Shown in pieces: positions 1 to 5,558 of a stretch of DNA of 5,558 bases (within the stretch, counting starts at the first letter, position 1; every line of letters starts with the position of its first letter). This DNA is from Lachnospiraceae bacterium UBA4711 (lineage in GTDB: Bacteria; Bacillota; Clostridia; Lachnospirales; Lachnospiraceae): positions 1-5,558 of the forward strand of contig DHJV01000169.1 of assembly GCA_002404515.1 (NCBI GenBank), in the 5' to 3' direction. A model generated the notes under the pieces. It searched no databases and had not been told where the DNA came from. It saw only the letters and a program-made list of their open reading frames with translations. A program made the position numbers and the translations under genes.

Positions 1-1918
1 TCATAGCTCTCGGTGGAAGATTTGTGATAGCAATAAGAGTCTTTCCAACCAGTTCTTCCGGCTCATAATAAGCGTGAATACCGCTTAAAATGGTTCTGTC
101 TGTGCCTGTTCCGTCATCAAGAGTGAACTGTAACAGTTTCTTTGACTTCGGTACTGCAACACACTCTTTAACCTTTACTGCACGGAAATCCGACTTGCTG
201 AATGTATCAAAATCAACTGTTTCCTCAAATAAAGGCTCAATCTTTACCTTAGAAAAATCAATCTTTTCAGGCTCAGCTTTCACTTCTTCAGCAGCCTTAG
301 ATTTTACATCATTTTTCTTATTTACATCATTCAAGGTCTTCATCGTCGGGAACAGGAGCACATCACGGATTGCCTGCGAATCTGTGAGCAGCATCACAAG
401 ACGGTCAATGCCATAGCCGATACCACCCGTTGGAGGCATACCAATCTCCAGAGCATTCAGGAAATCTTCATCTGTATGCTCTGCTTCGTCATCACCTGCG
501 GCTGCATTTGCATCCTGTGCGGCGAAACGTTCCCGCTGATCAATCGGATCATTCAGCTCGGAGTATGCATTACACATCTCCCATGTATTGATGAAAAGCT
601 CGAAACGCTCTACCTTGCTTGGATCCGAAGGCTTCTTCTTCGTAAGCGGAGAAATCTCGATTGGATGATCCATGATAAATGTTGGCTGGATCAGCTTCTC
701 CTCACAGAACTCCTCGAAGAACAGGTTGATAATATCTCCCTTCTTATGACGATCCTCGTATGCAATATGATGCTCATCTGCCAGCTTCTTCGCCTCTGCA
801 TCATCCGCTACCTGATCAAAGTCGATGCCTGTATATTTCTTGATTGCGTCATTCATTGTCAGACGCTCAAACGGCTTACCAAAGTCGATTTCAATACCAT
901 TGTAAGAAATCTTTGTGCTGCCACATACCTTCTCTGCAAGGTAACGGAACATAGACTCAGTCAGTTCCATCATACCCTCGTAATCGGTATATGCCTGATA
1001 CAGCTCCATCAATGTAAACTCCGGATTGTGGCGGGTATCCACACCCTCATTACGGAATACACGACCGATTTCGAACACCCTTTCCAGTCCGCCCACAATC
1101 AGTCTCTTCAGATATAATTCCAAAGAGATACGAAGTTTTACATCTTCATTTAATGCATTGTAATGTGTCTCAAATGGTCTCGCTGCGGCACCACCTGCAT
1201 TCGATACAAGCATTGGCGTCTCAACTTCCATGAAATCACGTCCTGCAAGGAAATTACGAATCTCCTTCAGAATCTGGGAACGCTTGATGAACACGGCCTT
1301 GCTTTCCTGATTCATGATCAGATCCACATATCTCTGACGATAACGCATATCCGTATCGGTCAGCCCGTGGAACTTCTCCGGAAGAATCTGCAAAGACTTT
1401 GACAGAAGTGTCATCTCCTCAGCATGAATGGAAATCTCACCCGTCTTTGTACGGAATGCATATCCCTTCACACCATAGATGTCTCCAATATCAGATTTCT
1501 TGAAATCCGCATAGCTTTCTTCACCGATCTGGTCTCTTGCAACATAGACCTGAATATTTCCCTTCAAGTCCTGAATGTTACAGAAAGATGCCTTACCCAT
1601 GACACGCTTGAACATCATACGTCCGGCAATGCTTACATGAATCGGAGAACCATCCATGATTGCTCTTCTCTCATTATAATCGTTTGTCAGAATCTCTTTC
1701 TTCTGCTCGTCATCCAATCCCTCTACATCCGGTACTGGTCTGCCTGCCAGAAGCTCTGCTTCATGTGCAATGTAAGTTTCCTTTACATCCTCACTGTGAT
1801 TTGTCACATCATATTTTGTAATCTCAAACGGATCTTTTCCCGCTGCCTGCAGCTCTGCGAGCTTGTCGCGACGCACCTGCAACAGCTTGTTTGTATCCTG
1901 CTGCTTATTCTCTGCCAC
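1..1918 (-). CDS. lysS: Lysyl-tRNA synthetase (class II) fused to a C-terminal EMAPII/Trbp111-like tRNA-binding domain; 3' end cut by window
   Basis: This cytoplasmic enzyme charges tRNA-Lys with lysine using ATP. I read 639 residues without a stop; the C terminus lies beyond position 1. The anticodon-binding OB fold is about residues 94-180. Class II motif 1 is FMEVETP (229-235), motif 2 is RVFRNEG with R289 and E291, and motif 3 is GGIGYGIDR with R506; the core ends at LLFPTMK (521-527). A Lys/Glu/Ala-rich linker (528-567) follows. Residues 568-639 then match the tRNA-binding OB domain of Trbp111 and the MetRS C terminus: FSKSDFRAVKV, KSKKLL, LSGI, YYEPEELVGK and NLPPR. Residues about 51-92 are an acidic insertion absent from Bacillus-type LysRS as I remember it. 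The start is GTG at 1918, 17 bp after the greA stop, because conserved sequence (LLQVRRDKL) begins soon after. The only ribosome binding site is a weak AAGAAAGAGAG, so translation may be coupled to greA. LysRS identity is near certain; the fusion is very likely. Confidence 0.96.
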   Translation of the reverse strand, partial: MAENKQQDTNKLLQVRRDKLAELQAAGKDPFEITKYDVTNHSEDVKETYIAHEAELLAGRPVPDVEGLDDEQKKEILTNDYNERRAIMDGSPIHVSIAGRMMFKRVMGKASFCNIQDLKGNIQVYVARDQIGEESYADFKKSDIGDIYGVKGYAFRTKTGEISIHAEEMTLLSKSLQILPEKFHGLTDTDMRYRQRYVDLIMNQESKAVFIKRSQILKEIRNFLAGRDFMEVETPMLVSNAGGAAARPFETHYNALNEDVKLRISLELYLKRLIVGGLERVFEIGRVFRNEGVDTRHNPEFTLMELYQAYTDYEGMMELTESMFRYLAEKVCGSTKISYNGIEIDFGKPFERLTMNDAIKKYTGIDFDQVADDAEAKKLADEHHIAYEDRHKKGDIINLFFEEFCEEKLIQPTFIMDHPIEISPLTKKKPSDPSKVERFELFINTWEMCNAYSELNDPIDQRERFAAQDANAAAGDDEAEHTDEDFLNALEIGMPPTGGIGYGIDRLVMLLTDSQAIRDVLLFPTMKTLNDVNKKNDVKSKAAEEVKAEPEKIDFSKVKIEPLFEETVDFDTFSKSDFRAVKVKECVAVPKSKKLLQFTLDDGTGTDRTILSGIHAYYEPEELVGKTLIAITNLPPRAM

Positions 1919-1935
1919 TTTTATTTCTCTCTTTC

Positions 1936-2409
1936 TTATCGAATATCCAAAATACGGAAGTCGAAATTTCCGTCTGGTGCTTCTACTGTAACTGTCTCTC
2001 CTACACGCTTCTTCAAAATAGCCATGCCCAGCGGAGATTCATTGGAAAGCTTTCCTTCCAGAATATTTGACTCAGTAGAACCAACGATTTTGAATGTATT
2101 TACCTCATCCAAACCGATATCCAGAATTGATACCTCGGAACCAAAGTTTACAACACCCTGCTCTACTTCTTCCTCGTCTGCAACCTCTGCGTATTTCAGG
2201 ATCTTCTCGATCTCTTCGATGCGAGCCTCAATATCTCTCTGCTCGTCCTTTGCAGCATCGTACTCGGCATTCTCTGACAAGTCTCCTTGCTCTCTTGCTT
2301 CTTTGATCTTCTGTGCAATTTCCTGACGTCTATTTACCTTTAAGTCCTGTAACTCGTCCTCTAACTTATGAAGACCTTCTCTAGTCAACAGATTTTTCTT
2401 CTCAGCCAT
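1936..2409 (-). CDS. greA: Transcription elongation factor GreA
   Basis: GreA enters the RNA polymerase secondary channel and stimulates cleavage of backtracked transcripts. The protein is 157 residues, the usual family length. Residues 1-75 form the N-terminal coiled coil. Its tip carries the signature GDLSENAEYDAA (42-53) with the two acidic residues D43 and E46, which coordinate the catalytic magnesium in the family. Residues about 80-157 are the FKBP-like C-terminal domain with the conserved SPLGMAIL and VGETVTVEAPDG. I chose ATG at 2409 because an AAAGG lies 9 bases upstream and the family begins here (MAEKKNLLTREGL). The frame stays open up to a TTG at 2499, but that codon lies inside the -35 box and cannot be translated from this promoter. 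The gene is first in the greA-lysS pair, an arrangement common in Firmicutes. It appears intact, with nothing unusual in the protein. Confidence 0.97.
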   Translation of the reverse strand: MAEKKNLLTREGLHKLEDELQDLKVNRRQEIAQKIKEAREQGDLSENAEYDAAKDEQRDIEARIEEIEKILKYAEVADEEEVEQGVVNFGSEVSILDIGLDEVNTFKIVGSTESNILEGKLSNESPLGMAILKKRVGETVTVEAPDGNFDFRILDIR

Positions 2410-2470
2410 CTCTATTTTCCTTTCTTTCACGACATACTTGCCCAGACTTCTTCCGAGCATACATGCTTGA

Positions 2471-2499
2471 ATTATATCGGATATTCCATCATATGTCAA
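2471..2499 (-). promoter_or_regulatory. Sigma-A promoter of greA-lysS, fully consensus
   Basis: On the minus strand TTGACA (2499-2494) is followed by a 17-bp spacer and TATAAT (2476-2471). Both hexamers match the vegetative consensus exactly at optimal spacing. Transcription should start near 2464, giving a leader of about 55 bases before the greA ATG. The leader shows only a very short hairpin (AGCA-TGTA-TGCT at its 5' end) and no T-box or riboswitch-like structure. Such a promoter predicts strong, largely constitutive expression, as expected for housekeeping genes. Confidence 0.9.
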
Positions 2500-2568
2500 A
2501 TGAGATTTCTATCGAATTTGACAATATTTATTACCCCGAATTACGCAATATGCATATCCATCCCTCTA
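2500..2568. other. Short intergenic stretch without an obvious terminator
   Basis: These 69 bases separate the last permease gene from the greA promoter. They include a second in-frame TAG directly after the permease stop (tandem TAG TAG), the 10-bp AT-rich palindrome ATATGCATAT, and otherwise AT-rich sequence. I find no GC-rich stem followed by a T-run in the direction of transcription, so transcripts of the ABC operon may continue into greA-lysS. Confidence 0.6.
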
Positions 2569-3306
2569 CTACTTCTCCAATGTCTTCTCCGCATTAAAAA
2601 TCCGGCAGGACAGCCACCCGGAAATCACATACATGAGCAAGATTGCAACCGGAACTACAACTTTTCCCGCCTGCAGCCAGTCGGCGATCGACCGCTCCCC
2701 ATTTGCAAGTTTTGCAATAAAATTGAACATCTGATTTGCGCCAAGCACGCCATCGATTGGTCCATACAGAAGGTACATCAGAATCACAAACAGAATAGTA
2801 TATACCGCGCCCAGCTTGACATAGTTTCCATATCGGCTCCCAACACGGAACACGAGTGGCAGTTCAATCACAGACTGGAACAGGAAAAACAGCCCAGCCA
2901 TTGCTACAATCGACTTCGGAATCGTGATGCCATTGTTCCATTTCACGATCTGGAACAATAGCAGCGCATATGCACAGACAAGTCCGTACAAAGCAAATGT
3001 CTCGATATATTTCGCCCACACCTGCTTCTTCACGGCCACCGGAGATGCAAGCAGATAATTCTGCCAATTGGACTTCTCATCCGCCTGTACCGCCTGGGTC
3101 ACACTCGCATTTGCCGTAAAAAGGAAGAGAAATACTGTTATACAGCCCGCAAGAAAATAAACTATATTCCAGAAAACGCCAACTTCCTCCAAGCTCTGTT
3201 TTTTGATCGGAATGAAAAACACCACACTCCAGAGAAGCACAAGGATCAGCCGGTTCCGGTTTGTCTTTTGATTCACATACAGATCGTTTCTCAGGATACC
3301 CCACAT
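2569..3306 (-). CDS. ABC-2 type transporter permease, second subunit
   Basis: This 245-residue membrane protein has six predicted hydrophobic segments at about 18-34, 44-66, 101-121, 131-153, 163-182 and 216-236. Between helices 2 and 3 it carries DEKSNWQNYLLASPVAVKKQ (76-95) followed by VWAKY. This is the cytoplasmic signature of the ABC2_membrane_5-like permeases that pair with YtrB/BcrA-type ATPases, and it is well conserved here. The frame opens upstream to 3528, but the start is ATG at 3306: AGGAGG lies 8 bases before it, and upstream translation reads the alternate frame of the preceding permease. The gene overlaps that permease by 16 bp and so is probably translationally coupled to it. 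Its N terminus (MWGILRNDLYVNQKT) resembles that of its neighbour (MIGYYKKDLYLYKKT), so the two look like diverged paralogues forming a heterodimer. It ends in tandem TAG stops. The substrate cannot be told from the sequence. Confidence 0.88.
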   Translation of the reverse strand: MWGILRNDLYVNQKTNRNRLILVLLWSVVFFIPIKKQSLEEVGVFWNIVYFLAGCITVFLFLFTANASVTQAVQADEKSNWQNYLLASPVAVKKQVWAKYIETFALYGLVCAYALLLFQIVKWNNGITIPKSIVAMAGLFFLFQSVIELPLVFRVGSRYGNYVKLGAVYTILFVILMYLLYGPIDGVLGANQMFNFIAKLANGERSIADWLQAGKVVVPVAILLMYVISGWLSCRIFNAEKTLEK

Positions 3307-4085
3307 AACCGTTCCCTCCTCTTCAACATATGATTTGTTCCCACATATGCAATTCCCATGCTGATCGCGCAAATAATGAACATTCCCACAAGTATCCACC
3401 CAGCATGTGTGTGCATGTACCCTGCCAAATTCACTTCCACCCCTCCCTGTATCCAGAGAAAAAGCTTCGTTGCCTGCTTCGACAGGAAAGATCCATGTTT
3501 TTCGAAATAAACCATCGCACCCATGCACGCATAGAGAACCCCAATAATCGCAATTAAGATCACGCCCATTGCGGTGTCAGATTTCTTCATGCAATAGGTA
3601 AGCGGAATGGCAATTGCAACTAGGAAAAGCGTGCATGTACACGCAATCAATGCCAGCCACATGCCGATTTCCACATTACGAAATCCAAACAGCATGCCGA
3701 ACACTACGCCATAGATTCCCATCGCAAGCAGTGCTACACCATACACCGTGAGCAGTTCTAACACCTTGGCCACTGCCTGTCTTTTCTCTGTGTGAACCGT
3801 GGTATAGGCAAATGCACAGAAATGGCTCGCCCGGTCTGCATCGATCGTCTTAACCGGAAGAAAGAGTAATTCACCCGCAATCACAAATCCTGCCAGAAAT
3901 GGAAACAGAGATTCACAATTGATCTTTCCCATCGCCAGATCTTCGGGGTTGCATTTTGCAAGATTTCCATAATCATATGCAAACCGGAATGCAAGTCCAA
4001 ACACGAGCAGCATCCCAAATGTGATCACAGCAATCACAAACGTCTTCTTGTACAAATACAGATCCTTCTTATAGTATCCGATCAT
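3291..4085 (-). CDS. ABC-2 type transporter permease, first subunit
   Basis: This 264-residue integral membrane protein has six hydrophobic segments at about 15-35, 58-79, 107-132, 141-163, 171-193 and 228-249, with a positively charged N terminus (YKKDLYLYKK). The cytoplasmic stretch after helix 2, DADRASHFCAFAYTTVHTEK (82-101), occupies the place of the DEKxxWxxYLLxxPV signature of the partner permease but is clearly degenerate. I chose ATG at 4085 because an AAAGGAG lies 8 bases upstream and the ATG overlaps the ATPase stop as ATGA. An alternative GTG at 4094 directly abuts the ribosome binding site and is unlikely. The gene's 3' end contains the ribosome binding site of the next permease. 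I infer that it makes half of the translocation channel with that protein; whether it exports a peptide, lipid or drug is unknown. Confidence 0.86.
   Translation of the reverse strand: MIGYYKKDLYLYKKTFVIAVITFGMLLVFGLAFRFAYDYGNLAKCNPEDLAMGKINCESLFPFLAGFVIAGELLFLPVKTIDADRASHFCAFAYTTVHTEKRQAVAKVLELLTVYGVALLAMGIYGVVFGMLFGFRNVEIGMWLALIACTCTLFLVAIAIPLTYCMKKSDTAMGVILIAIIGVLYACMGAMVYFEKHGSFLSKQATKLFLWIQGGVEVNLAGYMHTHAGWILVGMFIICAISMGIAYVGTNHMLKRRERLCGVS
3315..3320 (-). promoter_or_regulatory. Ribosome binding site of second permease, inside first permease gene
   Basis: A perfect AGGAGG sits in the Arg-Arg codons near the 3' end of the first permease, 8 bases before the ATG at 3306. It fixes the start of the second permease and supports coupled translation across the 16-bp overlap. 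Confidence 0.85.
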
Positions 4086-4963
4086 TCGCGCCACTCCTTT
4101 CCCGACTTGCCTTTTACATAGTAAAGCAAAATATCATCCAGCGTCGGCGCATCGATCACCGCACCCGAATACTTCTGCTTACACGCCGCACGATCCTTCA
4201 CCATCACAGATGCCCCATACGCGTATCGGCGGACACTGACAATATCCGTCGGATCAATCTCCGGAAGCATATCCGTCTCACATTGGATGATTCCATGCTT
4301 CTGCAAGATATCATCCTTGTATTCGCTCAGTATAATCTTTCCATCATGGATAAATGTAATCACGTCTGCCACCCGTTCAAGATCACTCGTGATATGAGAC
4401 GACATCAGGATGCTGTGAATCTCATCCTGCATATACTCCTGAAATACATCAAGCATCTCACTTCGCATAACCGGATCTAACCCAGCCGTCGCTTCGTCCA
4501 TGATCAAAAGCTCTGCCTGATGAGATAAGGCTGTGGCAATCTGGAATTTCATCTGCATGCCCTTGGAGAATTCGCCCAGCTTTTTCTTCCGTGGCAGATG
4601 AAACCGATCCAGATAAGAAAAGAAGCTTGCTTCCTCCCACGTTGCATAAAACTGTTTCAATATTTTATTTATATGATTCGCGGTCAGATTCTCGTGAAAT
4701 GGCAATGTATCAAATACAACTGCAATCCGCTGCTTAATCTCATTTTCTTCACTTTCATGATCCAGGCCAAATATACGGATCGTTCCACTGTCTTTCTTGA
4801 CGATATTCAGAATTGCCTTAATTGTCGTGCTTTTTCCTGCACCATTTTGTCCGACAAATCCCATAATTGTTCCTCTCGGCACAGCAAAGCTCAGTTCCCC
4901 TAAAGTGAACCCATCATACACCTTCTTCAGATTTGTTATTTCTATAGCATTTTCATATTCCAT
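4082..4963 (-). CDS. ABC transporter ATP-binding protein, YtrB/BcrA-like
   Basis: This 293-residue cytoplasmic ATPase should power the two permeases encoded downstream. It shows Walker A GQNGAGKST (38-46), the signature FSKGMQMKF (132-140) in place of LSGGQ, Walker B LLIMDE (152-157) with catalytic E157, D-loop GLDP (161-164) and switch histidine H190 (SSH). At the Q-loop, the expected glutamine after VVF is aspartate (VVFDTLPF, D85). Residues about 210-293 form a short C-terminal extension of the kind found in ABC-2 exporter ATPases. The ATG at 4963 has GGAGG 6 bases upstream. The GntR gene ends 50 bp before it, and its own stop overlaps the start of the first permease (ATGA). With one ATPase gene and two permease genes, a homodimeric ATPase on a heterodimeric channel is likely. 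The fold and role are certain, the substrate is not. Confidence 0.95.
   Translation of the reverse strand: MEYENAIEITNLKKVYDGFTLGELSFAVPRGTIMGFVGQNGAGKSTTIKAILNIVKKDSGTIRIFGLDHESEENEIKQRIAVVFDTLPFHENLTANHINKILKQFYATWEEASFFSYLDRFHLPRKKKLGEFSKGMQMKFQIATALSHQAELLIMDEATAGLDPVMRSEMLDVFQEYMQDEIHSILMSSHITSDLERVADVITFIHDGKIILSEYKDDILQKHGIIQCETDMLPEIDPTDIVSVRRYAYGASVMVKDRAACKQKYSGAVIDAPTLDDILLYYVKGKSGKEWRE
4094..4100 (-). promoter_or_regulatory. Ribosome binding site deciding the start of the first permease
   Basis: AAAGGAG lies in the last codons of the ATPase gene, 8 bases before the ATG at 4085. Because it directly abuts the alternative GTG at 4094, it rules that start out in practice. Confidence 0.85.
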
Positions 4964-5013
4964 ATGTACCCTCCATGTTTCTATTCCTGCCTGCTCTGGT
5001 TTGCTACAATTTT

Positions 5014-5385
5014 TTACTCCTCCGCAAGCATCTCCAACAATTCCTGCAGTTCCTGTTTCGTGACGCCACTCTTTTTCGCACAGGCAATTGCCTCCTGCAA
5101 ATGGTGTTCCATCTTTTTTCGATACTCCTCACGCAGCAGCTCCTGTTTTTGTCCCTGTACGAAACAGCCTTTTCCGGCAACTGTCTGGATCAATCCGGCT
5201 TTCTCCAGTTCTTCATAAGCCCGTTTCGTCGTAATCAGACTGATCTGTAATTCCGCTGCCAGCGCGCGCATTGATGGCAGCAAAACGCCCTCCGCAAGTG
5301 CCCCGGACAGAATCTGTTCTTTGATCTGTGCCACAATCTGCTCATAGATCGGAACACCGGAGGAATGGCTGATGATAATATTCAT
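5014..5385 (-). CDS. GntR family transcriptional regulator, YtrA subfamily
   Basis: This 123-residue DNA-binding protein probably represses its own operon. Residues 10-77 form the GntR winged helix-turn-helix: VPIYEQIVAQIKEQILSG (11-28), LPSMRALAAEL (36-46), the recognition helix region ISLITTKRAYEELEKAGLI (48-66) and the wing VAGKGCFV (69-76). Only about 45 helical residues follow (80-123). That fits the short dimerisation tail of the YtrA subfamily and excludes the larger ligand domains of the FadR, HutC or MocR types. I chose ATG at 5385 (MNIIIS, the common family start) because AAGGAAGG lies 8 bases upstream. The ATG at 5391 and TTG at 5409 are possible but poorly placed. It is first in the operon, 50 bp before the ATPase, and a large palindrome overlaps its promoter. 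YtrA-type regulators usually control adjacent ABC transporters; the inducing signal here is unknown. Confidence 0.95.
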   Translation of the reverse strand: MNIIISHSSGVPIYEQIVAQIKEQILSGALAEGVLLPSMRALAAELQISLITTKRAYEELEKAGLIQTVAGKGCFVQGQKQELLREEYRKKMEHHLQEAIACAKKSGVTKQELQELLEMLAEE

Positions 5386-5457
5386 GAACATTTCCTTCCT
5401 TTTGTACAATTCGCAATCGCATCATACACCTGAAATCACGATTTTGTTATTTCATTT
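5386..5457 (-). other. 5' leader of the GntR-ABC operon
   Basis: This AT-rich leader runs between the operator and the GntR start. It contains the ribosome binding site AAGGAAGG (5394-5401), and I see only short, weak inverted repeats such as GAAAT...ATTTC. No riboswitch, leader peptide or terminator is evident. Confidence 0.55.
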
Positions 5458-5493
5458 TCTGTATATATACTGTGTATATAGTATATATACAGA
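5458..5493. promoter_or_regulatory. 36-bp near-perfect palindrome, probable GntR operator
   Basis: The arms TCTGTATATATAC (5458-5470) and GTATATATACAGA (5481-5493) are perfect inverted repeats. The 10-bp centre TGTGTATATA is itself symmetric except for two positions that would be G-U pairs in RNA. Each arm contains the self-complementary GTATATATAC. The palindrome covers the -10 box and presumed start site of the GntR operon, where a bound repressor would block polymerase. Binding by the adjacent GntR protein is inferred from position and symmetry. Confidence 0.78.
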
Positions 5494-5508
5494 TGTTTAA
5501 AAAGTCAA
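5480..5508 (-). promoter_or_regulatory. Sigma-A promoter of the GntR-ABC operon
   Basis: On the minus strand TTGACT (5508-5503), a 17-bp spacer and TATACT (5485-5480) differ from consensus at one base each. Transcription should start near 5473, inside the palindrome, leaving a leader of about 88 bases. Overlap of the -10 box with the operator predicts repression by direct occlusion. Confidence 0.82.
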
Positions 5509-5544
5509 TCATAATTTCCGCATGACGGTCTATGGCAATCGAGT

Positions 5545-5550
5545 AGGAGG
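5545..5550 (+). promoter_or_regulatory. Possible ribosome binding site of a divergent gene beyond the window
   Basis: A perfect AGGAGG on the plus strand stands 8 bases before the window edge, ideal spacing for a start codon at 5559. No coding sequence of this gene is visible. A close GTG at 5554-5556 would be too near. The site could be a chance match. Confidence 0.4.
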
Positions 5551-5558
5551 CGGTGATT

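Noticed and set aside
476..1117. A 213-codon open frame on the plus strand
   Set aside because: It is a mirror of the LysRS catalytic core, with a Cys/Leu/Ile-rich composition typical of antisense frames and no known domain.
1424..2326. A 300-codon open frame on the plus strand
   Set aside because: It lies antisense across both lysS and greA, which have clear family motifs in the other direction. It has no ribosome binding site or recognisable domain.
2457..2468. Short inverted repeat AGCA-TGTA-TGCT in the greA leader
   Set aside because: Four base pairs are too few for a terminator or riboswitch element.
2410..2499. An N-terminal extension of GreA by 30 residues
   Set aside because: The extension would start at a TTG within the -35 box, upstream of the transcription start. 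The downstream ATG has a ribosome binding site and matches the family N terminus.
2518..2546. A plus-strand TTGACA upstream of the permease end
   Set aside because: No acceptable -10 hexamer lies 16-18 bp downstream, and no plus-strand gene follows.
3307..3528. A 74-residue N-terminal extension of the second permease
   Set aside because: It is the alternate frame of the first permease. The ATG at 3306 has a perfect AGGAGG, and the family-like N terminus begins there.
4797..5250. Several overlapping plus-strand open frames of 80-100 codons
   Set aside because: They are antisense to the ATPase and GntR genes, mutually overlapping, and lack ribosome binding sites and domains.
5444..5480. Possible plus-strand promoter using TTGTTA and TATATA boxes within the palindrome
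   Set aside because: The spacing and hexamers are poor, and any TATATA-rich palindrome yields chance -10 matches.

Overview
The window looks like chromosomal DNA of a low-to-moderate GC Gram-positive bacterium of class Clostridia, most probably Lachnospiraceae. The reasons are the greA-lysS pair, the LysRS sequence style (RRDKLAELQAAGKDPF, RVMGKASFCNIQDL, LTDTDMRYRQRYVDLI), strong AGGAGG-type ribosome binding sites and sigma-A-like promoters. The family assignment is inferred from remembered sequence character, not from a search. Every gene with a visible body is on the minus strand, so the window reads from high to low coordinates.

Region 1 (about 5558 to 2569) is a four-gene operon: a YtrA-type GntR repressor, an ABC ATPase, and two different six-helix ABC-2 type permeases. 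The promoter is TTGACT-N17-TATACT. A 36-bp near-perfect palindrome covers its -10 box and probable start site, which suggests autoregulation by the GntR protein. The ATPase and the first permease share ATGA, and the first permease overlaps the second by 16 bp, so the three transporter genes are translationally coupled. The proteins probably form one ATPase homodimer on a permease heterodimer. GntR regulator plus ATPase plus ABC-2 permease operons in Firmicutes include Ytr in Bacillus and Pmt in Staphylococcus; the substrate here is unknown.

Region 2 (2568 to 1) is the transcription/translation pair greA-lysS. It is driven by a fully consensus promoter (TTGACA-N17-TATAAT). GreA is normal. LysRS is not: after a complete class II catalytic core (motifs 1, 2 and 3 present) the frame continues through a charged linker into a Trbp111/EMAPII-like tRNA-binding OB domain, which is cut by the window edge. 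It also has an insertion of roughly 30 residues in its N-terminal part. The fused tRNA-binding domain is the most noteworthy feature of the window.

The right edge (5509 to 5558) ends with an AGGAGG on the plus strand, 8 bases before the edge. This suggests that a divergent gene starts just outside and shares the regulatory region with the GntR operon. I see no RNA genes, mobile elements, CRISPR arrays or convincing terminators.
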